64,000 bases of DNA, from positions 62,001 through 126,000 of the forward strand of contig JAPFFF010000084.1 in assembly GCA_039105265.1 (NCBI GenBank), read 5' to 3'. Positions within the stretch are counted from its first letter, which is position 1, and each line of letters begins with the position of its first letter. The notes under the pieces were generated by a model. It saw only the letters and a program-made list of their open reading frames with translations, made no database searches and was not told where the DNA came from. Positions 24,251 through 38,233 of this stretch are shown here, piece after piece. Source of the stretch: Tritrichomonas musculus. Lineage: Eukaryota; Parabasalia; Tritrichomonadida; Tritrichomonadidae. The position numbers were made by a program, and so were the translations under genes.

Positions 24251-27200
24251 ATGGAAACGAATACAGACGGGAACACGGAAGACCTTAAAGAATTTATTTT
24301 ACAGATGGTTATACTTTACTTATATTTGAAGATGCAGGATTCGAAAGACAAACGTACAGAACGGAATACATGAACACGGAAACGAATACAGACGGGAACA
24401 CGGAAGACCTTAAAGAATTTATTTTACAGATGGTTATACTTTACTTATATTTGAAGATGCAGGATTCGAAAGACAAACGTACAGAACGGAATACATGATC
24501 ACGGAAACGAATACAGAAACGAACACAGAAGAATATCTCGAAATTATGTTATATAAACAGTTCTATTTTGATTTTAAATATTATTCAGTAATCAGAATTA
24601 AAGAAAGGAATACATGAACACGGAAACGAATACAGACGGGAACACGGAAGACCTTAAAGAATTTATTTTACAGATGGTTATACTTTACTTATATTTGAAG
24701 ATGCAGGATTCGAAAGACAAACGTACAGAACGGAATACATGAACACGGAAACGAATACAGAAACGAACACAGAAGAATATCTCGAAATTATGTTATATAA
24801 ACAGTTCTATTTTGATTTTAAATATTATTCAGTAATCAGAATTAAAGAAAGGAATACATGAACACGGAAACGAATACAGACGGGAACACGGAAGACCTTA
24901 AAGAATTTATTTTACAGATGGTTATACTTTACTTATATTTGAAGATGCAGGATTCGAAAGACAAACGTACAGAACGGAATACATGAACACGGAAACGAAT
25001 ACAGACGGGAACACGGAAGACCTTAAAGAATTTATTTTACAGATGGTTATACTTTACTTATATTTGAAGATGCAGGATTCGAAAGACAAACGTACAGAAC
25101 GGAATACATGAACACGGAAACGAATACAGACGGGAACACGGAAGACCTTAAAGAATTTATTTTACAGATGGTTATACTTTACTTATATTTGAAGATGCAG
25201 GATTCGAAAGACAAACGTATAGAACGGAATACATGAACACGGAAACGAATACAGACGGGAACACGGAAGACCTTAAAGAATTTATTTTACAGATGGTTAT
25301 ACTTTACTTATATTTGAAGATGCAGGATTCGAAAGACAAACGTACAGAACGGAATACATGATCACGGAAACGAATACAGACGGGAACACGGAAGACCTTA
25401 AAGAATTTATTTTACAGATGGTTATACTTTACTTATATTTGAAGATGCAGGATTCGAAAGACAAACGTACAGAACGGAATACATGATCACGGAAACGAAT
25501 ACAGACGGGAACACGGAAGACCTTAAAGAATTTATTTTACAGATGGTTATACTTTACTTATATTTGAAGATGCAGGATTCGAAAGACAAACGTACAGAAC
25601 GGAATACATGATCACGGAAACGAATACAGACGGGAACACGGAAGACCTTAAAGAATTTATTTTACAGATGGTTATACTTTACTTATATTTGAAGATGCAG
25701 GATTCGAAAGACAAACGTACAGAACGGAATACATGAACACGGAAACGAATATAGAAACGAACACAGAAGAATATCTCGAAATTATGTTATATAAACAGTT
25801 CTATTTTGATTTTAAATATTATTCAGTAATCAGAATTAAAGAAAGGAATACATGAACACGGAAACGAATACAGACGGGAACACGGAAGACCTTAAAGAAT
25901 TTATTTTACAGATGGTTATACTTTACTTATATTTGAAGATGCAGGATTCGAAAGACAAACGTACAGAACGGAATACATGAACACGGAAACGAATACAGAC
26001 GGGAACACGGAAGACCTTAAAGAATTTATTTTACAGATGGTTATACTTTACTTATATTTGAAGATGCAGGATTCGAAAGACAAACGTACAGAACGGAATA
26101 CATGAACACGGAAACGAATACAGACGGGAACACGGAAGACCTTAAAGAATTTATTTTACAGATGGTTATACTTTACTTATATTTGAAGATGCAGGATTCG
26201 AAAGACAAACGTACAGAACGGAATACATGATCACGGAAACGAATACAGACGGGAACACGGAAGACCTTAAAGAATTTATTTTACAGATGGTTATACTTTA
26301 CTTATATTTGAAGATGCAGGATTCGAAAGACAAACGTACAGAACGGAATACATGAACACGGAAACGAATACAGAAACGAACACAGAAGAATATCTCGAAA
26401 TTATGTTATATAAACAGTTCTATTTTGATTTTAAATATTATTCAGTAATCAGAATTAAAGAAAGGAATACATGAACACGGAAACGAATACAGACGGGAAC
26501 ACGGAAGACCTTAAAGAATTTATTTTACAGATGGTTATACTTTACTTATATTTGAAGATGCAGGATTCGAAAGACAAACGTACAGAACGGAATACATGAA
26601 CACGGAAACGAATACAGACGGGAACACGGAAGACCTTAAAGAATTTATTTTACAGATGGTTATACTTTACTTATATTTGAAGATGCAGGATTCGAAAGAC
26701 AAACGTACAGAACGGAATACATGAACACGGAAACGAATACAGACGGGAACACGGAAGACCTTAAAGAATTTATTTTACAGATGGTTATACTTTACTTATA
26801 TTTGAAGATGCAGGATTCGAAAGACAAACGTACAGAACGGAATACATGATCACGGAAACGAATACAGACGGGAACACGGAAGACCTTAAAGAATTTATTT
26901 TACAGATGGTTATACTTTACTTATATTTGAAGATGCAGGATTCGAAAGACAAACGTACAGAACGGAATACATGAACACGGAAACGAATACAGAAACGAAC
27001 ACAGAAGAATATCTCGAAATTATGTTATATAAACAGTTCTATTTTGATTTTAAATATTATTCAGTAATCAGAATTAAAGAAAGGAATACATGAACACGGA
27101 AACGAATACAGACGGGAACACGGAAGACCTTAAAGAATTTATTTTACAGATGGTTATACTTTACTTATATTTGAAGATGCAGGATTCGAAAGACAAACGT

Positions 27201-29446
27201 ACAGAACGGAATACATGAACACGGAAACGAATACAGACGGGAACACGGAAGACCTTAAAGAATTTATTTTACAGATGGTTATACTTTACTTATATTTGAA
27301 GATGCAGGATTCGAAAGACAAACGTACAGAACGGAATACATGAACACGGAAACGAATACAGACGGGAACACGGAAGACCTTAAAGAATTTATTTTACAGA
27401 TGGTTATACTTTACTTATATTTGAAGATGCAGGATTCGAAAGACAAACGTACAGAACGGAATACATGAACACGGAAACGAATACAGAAACGAACACAGAA
27501 GAATATCTCGAAATTATGTTATATAAACAGTTCTATTTTGATTTTAAATATTATTCAGTAATCAGAATTAAAGAAAGGAATACATGAACACGGAAACGAA
27601 TACAGACGGGAACACGGAAGACCTTAAAGAATTTATTTTACAGATGGTTATACTTTACTTATATTTGAAGATGCAGGATTCGAAAGACAAACGTACAGAA
27701 CGGAATACATGAACACGGAAACGAATACAGAAACGAACACAGAAGAATATCTCGAAATTATGTTATATAAACAGTTCTATTTTGATTTTAAATATTATTC
27801 AGTAATCAGAATTAAAGAAAGGAATACATGAACACGGAAACGAATACAGACGGGAACACGGAAGACCTTAAAGAATTTATTTTACAGATGGTTATACTTT
27901 ACTTATATTTGAAGATGCAGGATTCGAAAGACAAACGTACAGAACGGAATACATGATCACGGAAACGAATACAGACGGGAACACGGAAGACCTTAAAGAA
28001 TTTATTTTACAGATGGTTATACTTTACTTATATTTGAAGATGCAGGATTCGAAAGACAAACGTACAGAACGGAATACATGATCACGGAAACGAATACAGA
28101 CGGGAACACGGAAGACCTTAAAGAATTTATTTTACAGATGGTTATACTTTACTTATATTTGAAGATGCAGGATTCGAAAGACAAACGTACAGAACGGAAT
28201 ACATGAACACGGAAACGAATACAGACGGGAACACGGAAGACCTTAAAGAATTTATTTTACAGATGGTTATACTTTACTTATATTTGAAGATGCAGGATTC
28301 GAAAGACAAACGTACAGAACGGAATACATGAACACGGAAACGAATACAGACGGGAACACGGAAGACCTTAAAGAATTTATTTTACAGATGGTTATACTTT
28401 ACTTATATTTGAAGATGCAGGATTCGAAAGACAAACGTACAGAACGGAATACATGAACACGGAAACGAATACAGACGGGAACACGGAAGACCTTAAAGAA
28501 TTTATTTTACAGATGGTTATACTTTACTTATATTTGAAGATGCAGGATTCGAAAGACAAACGTACGGAACGGAATACATGAACACGGAAACGAATACAGA
28601 AACGAACACAGAAGAATATCTCGAAATTATGTTATATAAACAGTTCTATTTTGATTTTAAATATTATTCAGTAATCAGAATTAAAGAAAGGAATACATGA
28701 ACACGGAAACGAATACAGACGGGAACACGGAAGACCTTAAAGAATTTATTTTACAGATGGTTATACTTTACTTATATTTGAAGATGCAGGATTCGAAAGA
28801 CAAACGTACAGAACGGAATACATGATCACGGAAACGAATACAGACGGGAACACGGAAGACCTTAAAGAATTTATTTTACAGATGGTTATACTTTACTTAT
28901 ATTTGAAGATGCAGGATTCGAAAGACAAACGTACAGAACGGAATACATGAACACGGAAACGAATACAGACGGGAACACGGAAGACCTTAAAGAATTTATT
29001 TTACAGATGGTTATACTTTACTTATATTTGAAGATGCAGGATTCGAAAGACAAACGTACAGAACGGAATACATGATCACGGAAACGAATACAGACGGGAA
29101 CACGGAAGACCTTAAAGAATTTATTTTACAGATGGTTATACTTTACTTATATTTGAAGATGCAGGATTCGAAAGACAAACGTACAGAACGGAATACATGA
29201 ACACGGAAACGAATACAGACGGGAACACGGAAGACCTTAAAGAATTTATTTTACAGATGGTTATACTTTACTTATATTTGAAGATGCAGGATTCGAAAGA
29301 CAAACGTACAGAACGGAATACATGAACACGGAAACGAATACAGACGGGAACACGGAAGACCTTAAAGAATTTATTTTACAGATGGTTATACTTTACTTAT
29401 ATTTGAAGATGCAGGATTCGAAAGACAAACGTACGGAACGGAATAC

Positions 29447-31418
29447 ATGAACACGGAAACGAATACAGAAACGAACACAGAAGAATATCTCGAAATTATG
29501 TTATATAAACAGTTCTATTTTGATTTTAAATATTATTCAGTAATCAGAATTAAAGAAAGGAATACATGAACACGGAAACGAATACAGACGGGAACACGGA
29601 AGACCTTAAAGAATTTATTTTACAGATGGTTATACTTTACTTATATTTGAAGATGCAGGATTCGAAAGACAAACATACAGAACGGAATACATGAACACGG
29701 AAACGAATACAGACGGGAACACGGAAGACCTTAAAGAATTTATTTTACAGATGGTTATACTTTACTTATATTTGAAGATGCAGGATTCGAAAGACAAACG
29801 TACAGAACGGAATACATGAACACGGAAACGAATACAGACGGGAACACGGAAGACCTTAAAGAATTTATTTTACAGATGGTTATACTTTACTTATATTTGA
29901 AGATGCAGGATTCGAAAGACAAACGTACAGAACGGAATACATGAACACGGAAACGAATACAGAAACGAACACAGAAGAATATCTCGATTTTATTATATAA
30001 ACAGTTCTATTTTGATTTTAAATATTATTCAGTAATCAGAATTAAAGAAAGGAATACATGAACACGGAAACGAATACAGACGGGAACACGGAAGACCTTA
30101 AAGAATTTATTTTACAGATGGTTATACTTTACTTATATTTGAAGATGCAGGATTCGAAAGACAAACGTACAGAACGGAATACATGAACACGGAAACGAAT
30201 ACAGAAACGAACACAGAAGAATATCTCGAAATTATGTTATATAAACAGTTCTATTTTGATTTTAAATATTATTCAGTAATCAGAATTAAAGAAAGGAATA
30301 CATGAACACGGAAACGAATACAGACGGGAACACGGAAGACCTTAAAGAATTTATTTTACAGATGGTTATACTTTACTTATATTTGAAGATGCAGGATTCG
30401 AAAGACAAACGTACAGAACGGAATACATGAACACGGAAACGAATACAGACGGGAACACGGAAGACCTTAAAGAATTTATTTTACAGATGGTTATACTTTA
30501 CTTATATTTGAAGATGCAGGATTCGAAAGACAAACGTACAGAACGGAATACATGAACACGGAAACGAATACAGACGGGAACACGGAAGACCTTAAAGAAT
30601 TTATTTTACAGATGGTTATACTTTACTTATATTTGAAGATGCAGGATTCGAAAGACAAACGTACAGAACGGAATACATGAACACGGAAACGAATACAGAA
30701 ACGAACACAGAAGAATATCTCGATTTTATTATATAAACAGTTCTATTTTGATTTTAAATATTATTCAGTAATCAGAATTAAAGAAAGGAATACATGAACA
30801 CGGAAACGAATACAGACGGGAACACGGAAGACCTTAAAGAATTTATTTTACAGATGGTTATACTTTACTTATATTTGAAGATGCAGGATTCGAAAGACAA
30901 ACGTACAGAACGGAATACATGAACACGGAAACGAATACAGACGGGAACACGGAAGACCTTAAAGAATTTATTTTACAGATGGTTATACTTTACTTATATT
31001 TGAAGATGCAGGATTCGAAAGACAAACGTACAGAACGGAATACATGAACACGGAAACGAATACAGACGGGAACACGGAAGACCTTAAAGAATTTATTTTA
31101 CAGATGGTTATACTTTACTTATATTTGAAGATGCAGGATTCGAAAGACAAACGTACAGAACGGAATACATGAACACGGAAACGAATACAGACGGGAACAC
31201 GGAAGACCTTAAAGAATTTATTTTACAGATGGTTATACTTTACTTATATTTGAAGATGCAGGATTCGAAAGACAAACGTACAGAACGGAATACATGAACA
31301 CGGAAACGAATACAGACGGGAACACGGAAGACCTTAAAGAATTTATTTTACAGATGGTTATACTTTACTTATATTTGAAGATGCAGGATTCGAAAGACAA
31401 ACGTACAGAACGGAATAC
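29447..31418 (+). repeat. Higher-order block of 1972 bp, copy 1
   Basis: The unit order is B2, three A, B1, A, B2, three A, B1, five A, up to the B2 at 31419. The same order and length recur at 36262-38233, offset 6815 bp. The order alone is unlikely to repeat by chance given how irregular the A-run lengths are. Confidence 0.75.
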
Positions 31419-34400
31419 ATGATCACGGAAACGAATACAGAAACGAACACAGAAGAATATCTCGAAATTATGTTATATAAACAGTTCTATTTTGATTTTA
31501 AATATTATTCAGTAATCAGAATTAAAGAAAGGAATACATGAACACGGAAACGAATACAGACGGGAACACGGAAGACCTTAAAGAATTTATTTTACAGATG
31601 GTTATACTTTACTTATATTTGAAGATGCAGGATTCGAAAGACAAACGTACAGAACGGAATACATGAACACGGAAACGAATACAGACGGGAACACGGAAGA
31701 CCTTAAAGAATTTATTTTACAGATGGTTATACTTTACTTATATTTGAAGATGCAGGATTCGAAAGACAAACGTACAGAACGGAATACATGAACACGGAAA
31801 CGAATACAGACGGGAACACGGAAGACCTTAAAGAATTTATTTTACAGATGGTTATACTTTACTTATATTTGAAGATGCATGATTCGAAAGACAAACGTAC
31901 AGAACGGAATACATGATCACGGAAACGAATACAGACGGGAACACGGAAGACCTTAAAGAATTTATTTTACAGATGGTTATACTTTACTTATATTTGAAGA
32001 TGCAGGATTCGAAAGACAAACGTACAGAACGGAATACATGAACACGGAAACGAATACAGACGGGAACACGGAAGACCTTAAAGAATTTATTTTACAGATG
32101 GTTATACTTTACTTATATTTGAAGATGCAGGATTCGAAAGACAAACGTACAGAACGGAATACATGAACACGGAAACGAATACAGACGGGAACACGGAAGA
32201 CCTTAAAGAATTTATTTTACAGATGGTTATACTTTACTTATATTTGAAGATGCAGGATTCGAAAGACAAACGTACAGAACGGAATACATGAACACGGAAA
32301 CGAATACAGAAACGAACACAGAAGAATATCTCGAAATTATGTTATATAAACAGTTCTATTTTGATTTTAAATATTATTCAGTAATCAGAATTAAAGAAAG
32401 GAATACATGAACACGGAAACGAATACAGACGGGAACACGGAAGACCTTAAAGAATTTATTTTACAGATGGTTATACTTTACTTATATTTGAAGATGCAGG
32501 ATTCGAAAGACAAACGTACAGAACGGAATACATGAACACGGAAACGAATACAGACGGGAACACGGAAGACCTTAAAGAATTTATTTTACAGATGGTTATA
32601 CTTTACTTATATTTGAAGATGCAGGATTCGAAAGACAAACGTACAGAACGGAATACATGAACACGGAAACGAATACAGACGGGAACACGGAAGACCTTAA
32701 AGAATTTATTTTACAGATGGTTATACTTTACTTATATTTGAAGATGCAGGATTCGAAAGACAAACGTACGGAACGGAATACATGAACACGGAAACGAATA
32801 CAGAAACGAACACAGAAGAATATCTCGAAATTATGTTATATAAACAGTTCTATTTTGATTTTAAATATTATTCAGTAATCAGAATTAAAGAAAGGAATAC
32901 ATGAACACGGAAACGAATACAGACGGGAACACGGAAGACCTTAAAGAATTTATTTTACAGATGGTTATACTTTACTTATATTTGAAGATGCAGGATTCGA
33001 AAGACAAACGTACAGAACGGAATACATGAACACGGAAACGAATACAGACGGGAACACGGAAGACCTTAAAGAATTTATTTTACAGATGGTTATACTTTAC
33101 TTATATTTGAAGATGCAGGATTCGAAAGACAAACGTACAGAACGGAATACATGAACACGGAAACGAATACAGACGGGAACACGGAAGACCTTAAAGAATT
33201 TATTTTACAGATGGTTATACTTTACTTATATTTGAAGATGCAGGATTCGAAAGACAAACGTACAGAACGGAATACATGAACACGGAAACGAATACAGAAA
33301 CGAACACAGAAGAATATCTCGATTTTATTATATAAACAGTTCTATTTTGATTTTAAATATTATTCAGTAATCAGAATTAAAGAAAGGAATACATGAACAC
33401 GGAAACGAATACAGACGGGAACACGGAAGACCTTAAAGAATTTATTTTACAGATGGTTATACTTTACTTATATTTGAAGATGCAGGATTCGAAAGACAAA
33501 CGTACAGAACGGAATACATGATCACGGAAACGAATACAGACGGGAACACGGAAGACCTTAAAGAATTTATTTTACAGATGGTTATACTTTACTTATATTT
33601 GAAGATGCAGGATTCGAAAGACAAACGTACAGAACGGAATACATGAACACGGAAACGAATACAGACGGGAACACGGAAGACCTTAAAGAATTTATTTTAC
33701 AGATGGTTATACTTTACTTATATTTGAAGATGCAGGATTCGAAAGACAAACGTACAGAACGGAATACATGATCACGGAAACGAATACAGACGGGAACACG
33801 GAAGACCTTAAAGAATTTATTTTACAGATGGTTATACTTTACTTATATTTGAAGATGCAGGATTCGAAAGACAAACGTACAGAACGGAATACATGAACAC
33901 GGAAACGAATACAGACGGGAACACGGAAGACCTTAAAGAATTTATTTTACAGATGGTTATACTTTACTTATATTTGAAGATGCAGGATTCGAAAGACAAA
34001 CGTACAGAACGGAATACATGAACACGGAAACGAATACAGACGGGAACACGGAAGACCTTAAAGAATTTATTTTACAGATGGTTATACTTTACTTATATTT
34101 GAAGATGCAGGATTCGAAAGACAAACGTACAGAACGGAATACATGATCACGGAAACGAATACAGACGGGAACACGGAAGACCTTAAAGAATTTATTTTAC
34201 AGATGGTTATACTTTACTTATATTTGAAGATGCAGGATTCGAAAGACAAACGTACAGAACGGAATACATGAACACGGAAACGAATACAGACGGGAACACG
34301 GAAGACCTTAAAGAATTTATTTTACAGATGGTTATACTTTACTTATATTTGAAGATGCAGGATTCGAAAGACAAACGTACAGAACGGAATACATGAACAC

Positions 34401-36261
34401 GGAAACGAATACAGACGGGAACACGGAAGACCTTAAAGAATTTATTTTACAGATGGTTATACTTTACTTATATTTGAAGATGCAGGATTCGAAAGACAAA
34501 CGTACAGAACGGAATACATGAACACGGAAACGAATACAGACGGGAACACGGAAGACCTTAAAGAATTTATTTTACAGATGGTTATACTTTACTTATATTT
34601 GAAGATGCAGGATTCGAAAGACAAACGTACAGAACGGAATACATGATCACGGAAACGAATACAGACGGGAACACGGAAGACCTTAAAGAATTTATTTTAC
34701 AGATGGTTATACTTTACTTATATTTGAAGATGCAGGATTCGAAAGACAAACGTACAGAACGGAATACATGATCACGGAAACGAATACAGACGGGAACACG
34801 GAAGACCTTAAAGAATTTATTTTACAGATGGTTATACTTTACTTATATTTGAAGATGCAGGATTCGAAAGACAAACGTACAGAACGGAATACATGAACAC
34901 GGAAACGAATACAGACGGGAACACGGAAGACCTTAAAGAATTTATTTTACAGATGGTTATACTTTACTTATATTTGAAGATGCAGGATTCGAAAGACAAA
35001 CGTACAGAACGGAATACATGAACACGGAAACGAATACAGACGGGAACACGGAAGACCTTAAAGAATTTATTTTACAGATGGTTATACTTTACTTATATTT
35101 GAAGATGCAGGATTCGAAAGACAAACGTACAGAACGGAATACATGAACACGGAAACGAATACAGACGGGAACACGGAAGACCTTAAAGAATTTATTTTAC
35201 AGATGGTTATACTTTACTTATATTTGAAGATGCAGGATTCGAAAGACAAACGTACAGAACGGAATACATGAACACGGAAACGAATACAGAAACGAACACA
35301 GAAGAATATCTCGAAATTATGTTATATAAACAGTTCTATTTTGATTTTAAATATTATTCAGTAATCAGAATTAAAGAAGGGAATACATGAACACGGAAAC
35401 GAATACAGACGGGAACACGGAAGACCTTAAAGAATTTATTTTACAGATGGTTATACTTTACTTATATTTGAAGATGCAGGATTCGAAAGACAAACGTACA
35501 GAACGGAATACATGAACACGGAAACGAATACAGACGGGAACACGGAAGACCTTAAAGAATTTATTTTACAGATGGTTATACTTTACTTATATTTGAAGAT
35601 GCAGGATTCGAAAGACAAACGTACAGAACGGAATACATGAACACGGAAACGAATACAGACGGGAACACGGAAGACCTTAAAGAATTTATTTTACAGATGG
35701 TTATACTTTACTTATATTTGAAGATGCAGGATTCGAAAGACAAACGTACAGAACGGAATACATGAACACGGAAACGAATACAGACGGGAACACGGAAGAC
35801 CTTAAAGAATTTATTTTACAGATGGTTATACTTTACTTATATTTGAAGATGCAGGATTCGAAAGACAAACGTACAGAACGGAATACATGAACACGGAAAC
35901 GAATACAGACGGGAACACGGAAGACCTTAAAGAATTTATTTTACAGATGGTTATACTTTACTTATATTTGAAGATGCAGGATTCGAAAGACAAACGTACA
36001 GAACGGAATACATGAACACGGAAACGAATACAGACGGGAACACGGAAGACCTTAAAGAATTTATTTTACAGATGGTTATACTTTACTTATATTTGAAGAT
36101 GCAGGATTCGAAAGACAAACGTACAGAACGGAATACATGAACACGGAAACGAATACAGACGGGAACACGGAAGACCTTAAAGAATTTATTTTACAGATGG
36201 TTATACTTTACTTATATTTGAAGATGCAGGATTCGAAAGACAAACGTACGGAACGGAATAC

Positions 36262-38233
36262 ATGATCACGGAAACGAATACAGAAACGAACACAGAAGAA
36301 TATCTCGAAATTATGTTATATAAACAGTTCTATTTTGATTTTAAATATTATTCAGTAATCAGAATTAAAGAAAGGAATACATGAACACGGAAACGAATAC
36401 AGACGGGAACACGGAAGACCTTAAAGAATTTATTTTACAGATGGTTATACTTTACTTATATTTGAAGATGCAGGATTCGAAAGACAAACGTACAGAACGG
36501 AATACATGAACACGGAAACGAATACAGACGGGAACACGGAAGACCTTAAAGAATTTATTTTACAGATGGTTATACTTTACTTATATTTGAAGATGCAGGA
36601 TTCGAAAGACAAACGTACAGAACGGAATACATGAACACGGAAACGAATACAGACGGGAACACGGAAGACCTTAAAGAATTTATTTTACAGATGGTTATAC
36701 TTTACTTATATTTGAAGATGCAGGATTCGAAAGACAAACGTACAGAACGGAATACATGATCACGGAAACGAATACAGAAACGAACACAGAAGAATATCTC
36801 GATTTTATTATATAAACAGTTCTATTTTGATTTTAAATATTATTCAGTAATCAGAATTAAAGAAAGGAATACATGAACACGGAAACGAATACAGACGGGA
36901 ACACGGAAGACCTTAAAGAATTTATTTTACAGATGGTTATACTTTACTTATATTTGAAGATGCAGGATTCGAAAGACAAACGTACGGAACGGAATACATG
37001 AACACGGAAACGAATACAGAAACGAACACAGAAGAATATCTCGAAATTATGTTATATAAACAGTTCTATTTTGATTTTAAATATTATTCAGTAATCAGAA
37101 TTAAAGAAAGGAATACATGAACACGGAAACGAATACAGACGGGAACACGGAAGACCTTAAAGAATTTATTTTACAGATGGTTATACTTTACTTATATTTG
37201 AAGATGCAGGATTCGAAAGACAAACGTACAGAACGGAATACATGAACACGGAAACGAATACAGACGGGAACACGGAAGACCTTAAAGAATTTATTTTACA
37301 GATGGTTATACTTTACTTATATTTGAAGATGCAGGATTCGAAAGACAAACGTACAGAACGGAATACATGAACACGGAAACGAATACAGACGGGAACACGG
37401 AAGACCTTAAAGAATTTATTTTACAGATGGTTATACTTTACTTATATTTGAAGATGCAGGATTCGAAAGACAAACGTACAGAACGGAATACATGAACACG
37501 GAAACGAATACAGAAACGAACACAGAAGAATATCTCGATTTTATTATATAAACAGTTCTATTTTGATTTTAAATATTATTCAGTAATCAGAATTAAAGAA
37601 AGGAATACATGAACACGGAAACGAATACAGACGGGAACACGGAAGACCTTAAAGAATTTATTTTACAGATGGTTATACTTTACTTATATTTGAAGATGCA
37701 GGATTCGAAAGACAAACGTACAGAACGGAATACATGAACACGGAAACGAATACAGACGGGAACACGGAAGACCTTAAAGAATTTATTTTACAGATGGTTA
37801 TACTTTACTTATATTTGAAGATGCAGGATTCGAAAGACAAACGTACAGAACGGAATACATGAACACGGAAACGAATACAGACGGGAACACGGAAGACCTT
37901 AAAGAATTTATTTTACAGATGGTTATACTTTACTTATATTTGAAGATGCAGGATTCGAAAGACAAACGTACAGAACGGAATACATGAACACGGAAACGAA
38001 TACAGACGGGAACACGGAAGACCTTAAAGAATTTATTTTACAGATGGTTATACTTTACTTATATTTGAAGATGCAGGATTCGAAAGACAAACGTACAGAA
38101 CGGAATACATGAACACGGAAACGAATACAGACGGGAACACGGAAGACCTTAAAGAATTTATTTTACAGATGGTTATACTTTACTTATATTTGAAGATGCA
38201 GGATTCGAAAGACAAACGTACAGAACGGAATAC
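36262..38233 (+). repeat. Higher-order block of 1972 bp, copy 2
   Basis: Same unit order and length as 29447-31418. Single-base markers differ: the B2 at 36262 and the B1 at 36756 start ATGATCACGG, where copy 1 has ATGAACACGG at 29447 and 29941. The duplication is therefore old enough for conversion or mutation to have followed. Confidence 0.75.
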
